From Parasponia andersonii (taxonomy: Eukaryota; Streptophyta; Magnoliopsida; Rosales; Cannabaceae): 64,000 nucleotides of DNA. The stretch is taken from NCBI GenBank assembly GCA_002914805.1, contig JXTB01000206.1:509768-573767 (forward strand), written 5' to 3'. The translations under genes and the position numbers were made by a program. The notes below the pieces were generated by a model. The model was given only the letters and a program-made list of their open reading frames with translations, was not told the origin of the DNA and did no database searches. Below, piece by piece: positions 11,030 through 22,100 of this stretch (its first letter is position 1; each line of letters starts with the position of its first letter).

Positions 11030-12611
11030 GCTAGACTTCTCCGACCCTAAGTAGGAACGCGCCAGAAACCAGCTCCAGGAGTTGGTTGACCACTGCTTTG
11101 ACCTGTCGCTACAGAGGAAGAGGCTCAGGCTCGGTTCTTATTGGGAGCAATCGGGATGTTACCACTCCGATGTGTCCCTGCGAGTCCGTCCAAGACATGC
11201 TTCTTACAAATAGAGCCTCCGGGTCTGCGTCTCTATCGACTAGGCATTTTGTATTTTAGGCAATAATAAACAGAGTTTGGTTTTAACTTTTGTCTTCGTG
11301 CTTGATCTTGTCTTGGCCTACTTCCAATAGGTAGGCCCTAGCTCTATTCAATTCGAGTCCATGTGTAGTTAAGGCACTATCTGATGAGGGTCTGCTTCCA
11401 ACGGGTAGACCATGGCCTCACTTTCCTTTGGCTTACGCGTAACTAATGTGCTTTCTAGGGAGGGTCTACTTCCAACGGATAGACCATGGCCATGTTTGCC
11501 TTTGGCTCATGCGTAGCTAAGGTGCTCTTTGGGGAGGGTCTACTTCTAATATGTTCTCTTGGAGGGGTCTTATTGCCTAACTCTTTTCCCATCCTACAGG
11601 TATTCCTTGAGGGCTGGTGGCAAGTTTTTATCACGCGGCCTATAGCCCTTCGTACATCTTCTTAGGTCGTCGGTGAGCGACGTGATCCCCGTAGTACGAT
11701 TCTTGATAGGGCCGGCTAGCAAGTTTGGTTGTGTAGCTCATTCTCCTTCGTATGTTTTCTCGAGCTATCGGTGAGCATTTTATTGCACGATGTGATTCCC
11801 ATAGTACGACCATTTTTTAGGTCTGCTGGTAAGTTTTTGGTTGCGCAGCTTATTCTTCTTTGTACGTTTTCTCGGGCCATCGGCAAGCGTTTTATTGCAC
11901 GATGTGATTCCCATAGTACGACAGTTTTCGAGGTCTGCTGGTAAGTTTTTAGTTACGCAGCTCATTCCTCTTCGTACGTTTTCTCAGCCCATCAGAAAGC
12001 ATTTTATTGCACGATGTGATTCCCATAGTGCGATCATTTTTGAGGTCTACTAACAGGTTTTTGGTTGCGCAGCTCATTCTTCTTCGTACGTTTTCTCGGG
12101 CCATCGACATGCATTTTATTGCACGATGTGATTCCTATAGTACGATCATTTTTTTTTAAGGTCTGCTGGCAAGTTTTTGGTTGCGCAGCTCATTCCTCTT
12201 CGTACATTTTCTCAGGCCATCGGCAAGCGTTTTATTGCACAATGTGATTCCCATAGTACGATCATTTTTTGAGGTTTGTTGGCAAGTTTTTGGTTGCGCA
12301 GCTCATTCCTCTTCGTATATTTTCTCAGGTCGTTGGCACGTGACGTGATCCCCATAATACGATTTTTGTTTGTGCGAGTAGTTCATGGGGTCTAGCACTG
12401 GGGACAGACCCTTGTTCATAGCAGTCCAAAGGATCAGTTTGTGCAATAGAAAACCTGACCTGTTTTGGAATTAAGCTGTTCAGTAATACAAGCATTTAAA
12501 TCTATCTCACAGCATTTACATGCATCTTACACGTGGTACTTTTTCAAGTGCTGGGCGTTCCACGTGTTTGGTAGGCTCTTCCCAATCTTGAGTTCTTTCA
12601 AAACATATGCG
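11030..12611. repeat. 1582-base duplicated block, copy 2
   Basis: Second copy of the block at 9447-11028. Its right edge (catatgcg, ending 12611) continues into integrase-coding sequence on the minus strand, while the left copy ends at the N, so this copy has the natural right-hand context and copy 1 the natural left-hand one. Confidence 0.95.
11608..12378. repeat. About 112-base tandem repeat array, second copy
   Basis: Identical array to 10025-10795, carried by copy 2 of the duplicated block. Confidence 0.85.
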
Positions 12612-14320
12612 TCATTGTCAAGCGCCTTGATCACCTCATAGGGCCTGACCCAGTTAGAGTCTAGCTTCGAGAAATTCCCTATTCTGACCTTCAAGACCCA
12701 ATCCTCGGTGTCAAATCAATGAGTGCTAACCTTCTTTGCGTAGTAGGAACTGGCTTGCTGGTGGTACGAGGCCAGGTGAACCAGGGCCATGTCCCTTGTT
12801 TCTTATAGGAGGTCTGTGTTGTGGATTAGCTGCTGGTCATTCAGTGAGGCATTTCTTACCACTTCAGAGCGAAGGGTCGGGAGCTCAATCTCAGTCGGGA
12901 TCACAGCCTCCGATCCGTAGACCATGGCGAATGGTGTTCTTCCTGTTGATCTCCGCTCTGTAGTTCGATGGACCCATACAACGGCCGGTAGCTCTTCTAA
13001 CCACTGCCTTTAGCCTCCTGCAAATTCTTTTTAATATTGTTGAATATGGCTTTATTCGTTGCCTCTGCCTGGTCGTACCCTTGAGGGTAGGTTACAGATG
13101 AGAAGTTGAGCCTTATATCATACAACTCACACAGCTCTTTAAGTTTAGCATTCTGGAACTACGTGCCATGATCAGCATGTATCTCCTTCGGTATTCCATA
13201 TCGGCAGATTATGCTTTACTAAATGAAGTTAATTGTGTTTGTCTTATTAATGGTCATGCAGGCTTCAGCCTCTATCCATTTGGTAAAATAATCAGTGGCC
13301 AGCAAGATGTACCTTCTTCCGCTTGGACTTTTGGGGAGCTCTCTGACGATGTCTATGCCCCATTTAGCAAACGGCCAAGGAGTTATGTTCGAATGGAGTT
13401 CCTCCGCGGGTTGGCATTTCATGGGGGTGAACCTCTGGCACTTGTCGTATATCTTGACAAATTGAGCCACCTCGGTCATCATGTATGGCCAGAAGTATCT
13501 AGCCGTCAAGGCCTTGTGGGCGAGGCTACGTCCACCAGAGTAGTTGCCGCATGCTCCCTTGTGGATTTCCTCTATCAGCTTCTGCGCTTCAACGGGACCT
13601 ACGCACCTCAGCATTGGTCCCATCGTTGATCTCCTGTACAGTCGTCCCCCCACCATCAAATATCTGGCAGCCTTCAGTCTGATCGACCTCGCTTCTTGGG
13701 GGTCTGCAAGTAGGTTTCCCAATGCTAGGTATTGGGTGATTGGTTTCATCCACCCCTCGTCTACAGAGTCAATTGCAAACACATGGTGTGCAGGGATCTC
13801 CAAAGGGTCTCTCGTGTTCTCGCCTTCTAGCAGAATCTCCGTGTGTCCGGTCGTCCCCCCAATCGATGTGCTTTTAGCTAGCTCATTGGCCTTTTGGTTC
13901 ATCACCCTGGGTATTTGTTCAATATTGAAACTGCTAAAGCGGGCTTTCGCCCCCATTACCCTGGAGAAGTACTTATGTAATCTCGGCTCTTTTACTTCGA
14001 AGTCTCCCCTGACCTGACCCACGATCAGCTGCGAGTCAGTCTTTACTGTGATGCTCTTTACTCCGAAATGCAGAGCCAGCTCAAGGCCTTGCAGCAGTGC
14101 CTCGTACTCCGCCTCGTTGTTCATTGCCTAGAAACCGAGCCTCAAAGCTTTCTCTAATCTGAGTCCTACTAGGGTGCAGGACTATTCCGATACCTGACCC
14201 CGAGGCGTTTATGGAGCCGTCAGTGTAGAGGGTCCAGGCTGAAGGGATGTTAGGTAGAGATGTTTGAAGTGGATCGTATGGCTCACCGAAGGATTGGATT
14301 TCCACCAGGAAGTCTGCCAC
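12612..14320 (-). pseudogene. Tat-type pol: second RNase H and integrase
   Basis: From 14320 the minus strand reads WTLYTDGSINASGSGIGIVL, then NNEAEYEALLQGLELAL and VKTDSQLIVGQVRGDF, a plant Tat-type additional RNase H. Integrase follows: an N-terminal zinc-binding region in which one His and one Cys are replaced by Tyr (CGNYSGGRSL and VKIYDKCQRF), then the catalytic core starting WGIDIVRELPKSPSGRRY and DYFTKWIEAEA. Past 13219 the frame is broken, but PREIHADHG-like and later integrase sequence can still be followed to about 12612. Stops and lost metal ligands mark it as dead. Confidence 0.85.
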
Positions 14321-15650
14321 GACTTACCCTTTCTTCGCAACTCGAGGTCGATACTCGATGTCGTATATCCCCAGTTCGATGGCCCACTTGGTTAGTCGTC
14401 CCGATAGGTTCGGTTTGGCTAAGATTTGCCAGATGGGGAAATCCGTATATACGGTAACCGAGTGTGCCTCAAAGTATTACCTGAGTCTCTTCTTAGCATT
14501 GACCAAAGTGAGGATCAGTTTCTCTGCCATATTATATCGCGTCTCAGCGTCCAAGAGCATGCGGCTTGTATAAAATACTGGCTTCTACTTGTTGTCTTGT
14601 TAGACGAACAGCATGGTGCTAATCGATACTTCAGACACTGCCAAATAAGTGTATAGGCGCTCCCCCTCTGCCGGGGAAGCTAGGATAGGTGGATGACTTA
14701 AGTACAGCTTGAGCTCTATCAGTGTCTTATCCTGCTCCTCCCCCCAGACGACAGTAGAGCTTCTCTTTATGCACTAGAAGAAAGGTTTGTATCGGTCAGA
14801 CATCTTGGAGATAAATCGGCTGAGAACGGCTATCTTCCCTGTTTGGTACTGGACCTCCCCAATGGTCGAGGGTCTTTGCACGTCTACGATTGAGGACAAC
14901 TGGGTCGGGTTGGCCTCAATGCCCCTTTTGCTCATGATATGCCCCAGGAACTAGCTGAAGAATACCCCGAACACGCATTTCTTGGGGTTCAGACGCATTC
15001 GATATTGCCTCAGAATCTGGAAATATTCGTCTAGATAACCCAGATGGTCCGACGCTTCTTTGCTCTTCACGACCATGTCATCGATGTAGACCTCCATAGT
15101 CTTCCCTAGTAGCCCGGTGAACATTTTATTCATGAGCTTCTGGTAGGTTGCCCCCCGCATTCTTCAAGCCAAAAGGCATGCGTCTGTAACAATACAGACC
15201 TCGCTCTGTAGTGAATCCCGTATGGATCTAGTCTTCCTCATACAGAGGCATCTGGTTGTATCCAGAGTAGGCATCCAGGAAGCTCATCCTGTCGAATCCA
15301 GCCGTCGTATCGACCATTTGGTTGATCCTTGGTAGGGGGAAGCTATCCGTCATGCAGGCCTTGTTCAGGTTGGTGAAGTCTATACAAGTACGGTCATCAT
15401 TGTTCTTCATCTTCACCACCATCAGGTTGGAGACCCAGCACGGGTATACGCATTCTATGATCAGGCCATTCTCCAGTAGCGTCTCTACCTCCTTGTTGAT
15501 CGCTCTATTTTTCTCCAGCGCGAACCTTCGGGGTCTATGCCTGACCGGAGGTAAATTAGGGTCTATGTTTAACTGGTGGCAAGCGTGTGCGGGGTCTATC
15601 CTGGGCATGTCATCGTGTACCACACGAAGATGTTTTCATGCTGCCTAAGG
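14321..15650 (-). pseudogene. Tat-type pol: reverse transcriptase and RNase H
   Basis: Minus-strand RT blocks are visible: RHRPRRFALEKNRAINKEV, TCIDFTNLNKAC, FPLPRINQMVD and FLDAYSGYNQM, then after a stop near 15225 [20 protein letters not shown] and the catalytic [26 protein letters not shown] and the RT connection and RNase H continue to about 14380 through several stops. The YIDDM form of the active site and KNAGATYQ are usual for the Tat/Athila branch of gypsy elements. Confidence 0.87.
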
Positions 15651-15856
15651 AACCCCAATAGTGCGTTCTTTTCCTCCTCAGGCAGCAGGGCCCCGATTAA
15701 GACTACCTTTGTCAGTTCTGCTCTTTTCAAAGGGACCGCCACCAGCTCCTCAATCATGGATTCTGGCCCGTTAGTCTCCTCTTCGATTCGCTTTTGTATG
15801 CTGGCAGGCGGTCCTTTGATTGCTATCTGTCCCCCATCAAGTCACTTGCGCTCGCA

Positions 15857-16275
15857 TCAGCTCCCCTCAGGGCAGTTGAAAAATATTTCCTCGCGGAAGC
15901 TTGGTCTCCCTTGATGTCTATCATATAAGTACCATCCCTTGATAGACATCTTAAGACCTGATGGAGGGTGGAGGTGACGCCATGCATGGCATGGATCTAC
16001 CCTCTCCCCATGATGATGTTGAAGGAGGACTGACAGTCGATGACGACGAAATCCACGTCCAAGCACCTCTTAGCAGTGCAGACCTTCAGGGTCACGACAC
16101 CTAAGGGGCTGACCTTAGTACTGTTGAAGGCGAATAGCGGCTGACAGGTCGGCCTGAGTGCATTTTGATTCAGGCCTATGCTCTCGAACATGCTAAGGAA
16201 TAGGACATCGATGCTACTCCCGTCGTCGACCAGGACCCTTCTGACTAACGCGGAGTCGATCTGCAACTTAATCAC
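15857..16275 (-). pseudogene. Tat-type aspartic protease region
   Basis: A minus-strand frame of 92 codons from 16275 contains RVLVDDGSSIDVLFLSMF, the active-site loop with D-D-G in place of the more usual D-T-G, and ends FNIIMGRG just before a frame change near 15997. The Asp that does catalysis is retained. It lies between gag and RT, as expected. Confidence 0.75.
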
Positions 16276-18026
16276 TTAAGGGTCATTGTGGAGCATGCGC
16301 ACCGTGGATAAATCTTGCTGGGTGAAGGCGATGAGGGTTGCTAATGCATAGCTTTCTCCCATCGTCAGATGGTTGACAGAAAGGCCCATCCCCCTTAGGT
16401 ACTTCACCTTTTCTTTGGTCTTTTTTCGGCATTTTTCCATCTCCTCCCGACCCTGGGTCGGCTCTGGTCTATCTATGATAGTCGGCACTATCCTCAGAGC
16501 GTGCTCTTCTGACTCGGAAGCCTGGATATGCTTTCCTTTTTTGGGCCTGGCGGTATCCTCCTTCGACTGGCTCCCGTCGGCCTTCACGTACTGCTTCAAC
16601 TTGCCGGCATGGATCGCCATCATAACCTATGCGTAAAGGCTACAGCAGTTGATGGTGTTAGCCTGTGATCTTTGTAAAATTGGTAGTACATGTTCCTATT
16701 TTTCATATGCTCAGGAACATCGGACTTGGGCGGGTCTTTGAAAATGCCTCTGTCCCTGTTCTGGAGGTAGATCACATCGATCAGTGTGTTGAGCTCGTAT
16801 TTCGGCAGTGGATCCCTCGATGTCTTCCTCCTCTTACCACCTTCTTGGCCGCCTTTGGTTAGGGCTCCCTGCTTCGGAGCTGGTCCTTGGGCCGGCGCAA
16901 GCCTCTTTATTCCTTACAGAGTTGGGGTTAGTGCCGACGCCGTTGTTATCGTAGCGGAGACCTTGGGTGCTTTCTGGTGGCTTCCAACACCCTAAATACC
17001 CCTTCCGACTTTGCCTAGATGCCTGCCATATCGTATGGAAAATTCAAAAGTAGATGGTCCGATAGCATAGATCCTGGCTGCAAGCCTCTAACGAACGAGC
17101 TTGCGGCTTGTGCTGAGTTGACGTTATGCACTAGGGACATCACCTCCAGGAAATGCGACAAGTATTCTCTCGGGGACTCGTTCACAGTTTGTTCTAACCA
17201 GTCGAGGTCTCGCATGGTTTTTTGCTGCCTCCGGGAGCCCGTGTATTGCTTTAAGAAAAATTTGCAGAAATCTTCGAACCCGTTTATGGACTTCTCTGGA
17301 AGTTGTCTGAACCATAACAGGGCCAGGCCCGCCAGGATAATAGAGAAGACTTTACAGGTCATAGCCTCGTCCCTGGTTTCCAAGGCTATCTTCTGCTGAA
17401 AGTTGTATATGTGATCGAGGGGGTCGGTCTTTCCTTCGAACGGTTTGAAGGTCGGAGTTGTGAAGTCTTTCGGCTTGGGCTCCATCTAGATTCAGTCAGC
17501 GAAGGCCGTCCGGTTGTTCTCTCGTACGGTTTACTCTGCCAGATCATTAAGGGTCTGGATGTGATGGACCCCGAGCCTCTTACTCAATTCTGCCATCATT
17601 TCTTATTTCCAGTTGGGAAGCACACCTTCTAGGCTTTCTTGGTGTCTTTTGTCTACTGGTGCTCTGACCTAGAAAGGCCTTGTCTGGCTTTGTCGCTCCC
17701 CATGCATCCGCGATCTGGATGGGCGGGGACTTCCTAGGCAGTTGGCCCCCAGACTCTTGTTGGACCTCTTCGTCAAAGTCTTCCCTTCGCCCGCTTCTAG
17801 CTTCGCTTGCCAGCAGCTCTTTGAGGCGGGCGTTGTCTCTGGGCACTTCTGCGACTTCATCTTTTAAACCCAGGACAGCCTCGTTGGCCATCTTTGCCTT
17901 CGGGTTTGCTTCTTCAAGGGCAGCAAGCATCTGGCCTAGCTTATGCTCCAGACCTGGTCGTGCTTCCTGGGAGCTCTCTTCAGCGTCAGGACGTGTACTC
18001 TTGGTTATCATTCTTGAAGGTGTCAT
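16276..18026 (-). pseudogene. Tat-type gag
   Basis: Three minus-strand blocks make up gag. 18026-17580 begins MTPSRMITKS and holds an Ala/Glu-rich coiled coil. 17485-17015 is the retrotransposon gag core, with FKPFEGKTDPLDHIYNFQQK and later SSFVRGLQPGS. 16623-16276 is the region after the nucleocapsid with HAGKLKQYV and a Lys/Glu-rich tail. The stretch between (about 17000-16640) has many stops. The first ATG lies about 75 bases after the primer binding site, the normal distance. Confidence 0.82.
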
Positions 18027-18100
18027 TTGACGCTGTATGGCTTTTTGTTTGGGGAGAGCGCGATCGTGAGACTCCTACTCTTTCTTTCACGCTCAACGAA

Positions 18101-18118
18101 TTCCCACAAACGGTGCCA
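18101..18118 (-). other. Primer binding site of the Tat-type element
   Basis: The minus strand reads TGGCACCGTTTGTGGGAA next to the LTR end. The first ten bases nearly match the complement of the plant tRNA-Asp 3' end (TGGCGCCGTT), the rest less well, so the primer identity is uncertain. Confidence 0.5.
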
Positions 18119-18124
18119 AACTAT

Positions 18125-18908
18125 TGGTGCGATTCTTACCAGCTGTCCACGTGTCTCTGAACTGCTGACTTTGTATCTACCAACTGTCCACGTATCATTG
18201 CTATCCCAAAGTGTTTTTTACTTTAGGTCAGGTTAGAGAGGCGGGGGTAGCCACCTGCAAAGACTCTCCAATGCTTAAGTCAGTTGTTTATCCCTGAGTC
18301 TGAGTAGTAAAAATAAAATTTTTCTCTGTATATATCTATTTTTTTTCTCTCCTTTGAGGGAAAAGCAAGACTCGTATATATAATCCTGGAACTAGGAGCT
18401 TTTCTGGCTCTCAATCCCAGGATCGAGTACCCTTTCTCATCATGACTTACTCCAGAGATCACGGGACGTGATTACCGTGATTTCTCTTGTATCGTCCTGG
18501 CCTACTTTCCGTCGTCCTCTATGATTCAAGCCTGTCGGGGGCGAGACTTTGACAAACCGTTGTTTTGTCAGGATGATTTGCCCAATATGCACATCTACCT
18601 AGGACCGCATTAAATGCCATGTCTGGGCCTAGAACAATGTGTCGCCTCCCATGGTCTTCTAGCGGAAGATCCTCGAGACTTCTGACCCCTAGCTACCTAG
18701 GCAAGGACTGGATTGGGATGAACTGTCCAGGGTCTGGGATGGATTCGGCCCTGGCCTCGGACGGCCCATAGGCCCATACAAAACTGCATGCGACTCGTGT
18801 GGTTTTTAAATGGTTACTCTGGACACGTGTCGGATGGCGTGCCCCTTTTGTGACATGTTTTACCACTCAATCATCTACATGGCATATGATCTAGAAATAG
18901 GCCCCACA
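18125..18908 (-). repeat. 5' LTR of the Tat-type element
   Basis: Its outer 534 bases pair with the partial LTR at 1-536. The + strand ends are tggtgc (18125) and ccaca (18908), giving TG...CA on the minus strand. A TATA-like TTATATATACGAG on the minus strand (about 18374-18386) could be the U3 promoter. The flank right of 18908 (ttttc) would be the target duplication, but its partner lies outside the window. Confidence 0.75.
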
Positions 18909-19056
18909 TTTTCAAAATGATAATGTAAGTCTGATAAGCATTCTCAAAAAGAGAAATAGATAATAAAAGGAACAAGAAAATCCTAGAATAATCACATAAT
19001 TTTTTTGTATATGAATTTCAAATTTTCAATCTTTTTTCAAATTACTTCTACTCATC

Positions 19057-19109
19057 TGCAAATTTGCAAATTTGCGGAAAAATTTGCAAAAATTTGCAAA
19101 TTTGCGGAA
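19057..19109. repeat. Short AAATTTGC-type tandem repeat
   Basis: The octamer aaatttgc, itself nearly palindromic as gcaaatttgc, is reiterated about six times in 53 bases, with gcggaa interruptions. Confidence 0.6.
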
Positions 19110-22100
19110 TCAGGCAATATAAGCAGTGCTTTAAATAAATAAAAATAAAACTAAATAAATAAAGCATCAAACAAATTTTTAAACTAATGACTCCTCGTTC
19201 CTCCAAAACGCTCGAGTTTGCTTCACAGTATCGTAATCATGATCATGAAAGTCCAACGATTCTCTTAGGTTAGTTTGGGGGCCTTGTCCATTAATTTAAC
19301 CAAACAGCCCACCATATGCCCTTTCCCTTTATGCTATGTGATAAATATATCTAACCACTTCCTCCTCTATATACATCCCTCACCCTCTCCTTCCTCTAAT
19401 CTCTTTGCTCTCTTTACTTAATTTGGTTTTGACATAGATATTATATTGAAGTTGTTTTTAAAAGGAAGATAGAAGAAAGGGAAAAGATTAGGGGGAAAAA
19501 AAATAAAAACTGGAAGAAAAGTTATTTTTGAAATTACAATTTATTCTACAGTATTTATTCCACGTAGCCCATCAAAATAGTACATATTTAATTCATATTG
19601 CAGGTCTATTGAAATTTTGTGCTTTAGTTTTATTTTTAATCTTTTAAGACTTTTGAACATATAACTAATTGTGGGGCATACGACTACGATGTACATGAAA
19701 TATGGTTGAACTTTTAACTGCAATTCTTTTTAAAATAAGGGTATACTAGTGATTATAATTTATTCATCTTTCAGAAAGAGGTGCTTAATTTCATAAGAGA
19801 GTATAAATACCCTTTCTTTGAGCCTAATCCACCTCCTAATAGTTTAGGTTTTTAGAATGGCTTAATAATCCAACGTAGGTAAAACAAGATGTAATCCTTA
19901 AGTTATTAAATTGAGTTTCTAACATTTTTATTTACGGAAAAAAATTACAAAAATATGGTGGGTATACTTTTTTTTTCCGATTCACATAAAGTTTCTTTTA
20001 AAAAATATCACTTTTAAAAAAAATTTATAAAAATGTCACTTTTAAAAATGATTACTAGATACTGGTGTTTAAAATGTCAATTTTAATTCTTTTCTAAAAT
20101 TGCTATAGATGGCCTAATCTTCTCTATAAAAATCCACTAAATTTTAATTGACAAATGATAAATATGTTATCTATAGGATTCATTAAAGTGTTCCACGAAA
20201 ACTTTATTGTCAATTTAACTTAAAATTTTTATCACATTGTACACAACAAAATTAATATAGATATAAAAAAGGTTCCATTTTTTTCAAAACTATATCAATT
20301 ATAATGAATCCTCTAAATATTGATTGATAAACATACTTTTGCATACTGTGATATACGAATTGTTATTTAACGAAGGCAAAACAAATTTTATTTTCATAAA
20401 AGTTAGACAAAATAAAAATAAAGGAATAAAGTGAAAGGAGAGAAAAAATAAATAAATAAATCTGTGAAGACTATAAGGTGGTAAGTAATAATAAAATACG
20501 AGAGTAACTTAAATGATAAACGCGAGCATATTAGAAAATGAAAACAAATGCGTGTAGTGTAGGCAACCAAAAAAAAAAAAAAAGAGCAGGGGCAAATAAA
20601 AGTATATTTAAAAAGATAATTAAAAGATTGGGGTAAAAGCCTAATTTTCAAAAGTTGAGTCGGGGCAATGCCTCTATTTGCCGTTAGATACATCCGTCCA
20701 TGCAACCCACCACCTATCATTATGACGTGGTACAGTTTGATGTCCGTCGTTTGAATAATAAAATTATAACAAATCTGACCAAATGAAATTTCAACATTTC
20801 TTTATTTATATTATTCGTTTCATAAGAAAAAAAGAAATCAATCGCATCATAGTTATAAAAAAAAATATGTTGATTAGGAATTACTTTAAAATAAGGTGAT
20901 ATTTCAATAGAAATTTTTGTTTTTGCTCTATGGATAATTACTCTAATTTAAGTCATTCGATTTTGATCTAACGGTTATAATAATATTGATAATCTACTAA
21001 AAAAATATAAACTTAAAAACTTATATAAATATAGAAAACTATTAATGACTTAAAAATGGGTAATATGTTTATGACTTAAAGAGTTTGACAAGTTTTTTTT
21101 TTTTCTAATCCATTTTCAATTTTTTTTTTTATTTTCATTCACGTTCAAGCTGAGTTTTTATATTTTTATTCTCGTTTCATTTCATTCCTTACCTCTCATA
21201 TGAGGTAGCACAATGGGTTATGCCAAACGGGCTAGTTGACAATCTGTCACTGTGGCTCGCAGATTGGCCTAGCCTGACCCGTAATGGAATGGTTCTAAGC
21301 TCAACCCGATACTAGAGGTAGGGCTAGACTGGGCCTATATATCTAGGTCTGTCAAAAATATATTTTTTATTTTTTAAAAAAATATTTTAAATAAATTTAA
21401 ATAATTTTTTTTTCTAATATTTGTAAATACATATTTCCTTGCTATTTTTTCATACTTTCAAAATTTAATCTAATTCTTAAATAATTTTTTTAAGATTTTT
21501 GTTTTAAACTTTTTTTTAATCAATTAGAATTGACTATTAACATAGGTCTCAAGGTGGAACATGTGCAAGTCCCACACTAATAGATGTTGCAGATTTACTA
21601 TAAACATCTTATGGGAAAGATAATTTATCTCAAGTTAGCGGTTCAGATTGCATAATTGAAGAGCAATAAAGCCTCGTTGATAAAGTTTTTTCTTAAAATA
21701 AATCTATGGAAAATTGATGAAAAAGTGAAACAAAAGCTTGAAGACACAATTTGGTATCACACAATGGTATTTTTCAAAATGAGCATTTTTTTCTCTCATA
21801 AAATTGGTAGAAATATAATTTTTTATTCTTAGAAAATAAATTCTGAAAAATACACCTAGAAAAGTAAAATTGAGGCAAAACACTCCTAGTTCCCATAAAT
21901 TTTCTTTTTAATTTGGTAAGTTATGGCCAGAGCCCAAATTTTACTAGATTTATATTTGTCTTCCTTATGATCATCACATTATCAAGGTTACTTATAATTA
22001 GATTAGAAGGATGATTTTTGTTCACCCTCGATGATAGTTCTTTCCTGATTGGGTTGTGAATATCCACCGAAGATTTAGCGGATAAAGTACCTTTCTATCC

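Larger units (their letters stand above)
1..18908 (-). mobile_element. Ty3/gypsy LTR retrotransposon, Tat-type, nested and decayed
   Basis: The element reads on the minus strand: 5' LTR (18125-18908), primer binding site, gag, protease, RT, RNase H, a second RNase H, integrase, a repeat-rich untranslated region, an antisense gene, polypurine tract and 3' LTR (cut at the window start). A second RNase H domain next to integrase, a long 3' region with tandem repeats and an extra ORF in antisense orientation are known traits of the Tat lineage; assignment to that lineage is my inference. All coding parts carry stops and frameshifts, and the two LTRs differ at roughly one position in seven over their first 200 bases by eye, so the insertion is old and immobile. 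It hosts a nested gypsy element (4234-9343) and a duplicated block (9447-12611). Confidence 0.88.

Noticed and set aside
10146..12247. Open frames with repeated FVRFLGPS-like words, each seen twice
   Set aside because: They follow the 112-base tandem repeat and its block duplication; there is no evidence of translation.
13168..14017. Long + strand frames opposite integrase
   Set aside because: Shadows of the GC-richer pol sequence on the minus strand.
20403..20720. 105-codon minus-strand frame rich in Phe, Tyr and Leu
   Set aside because: The reading comes from A-rich DNA on the + strand; the hydrophobic run is composition, not a membrane protein.
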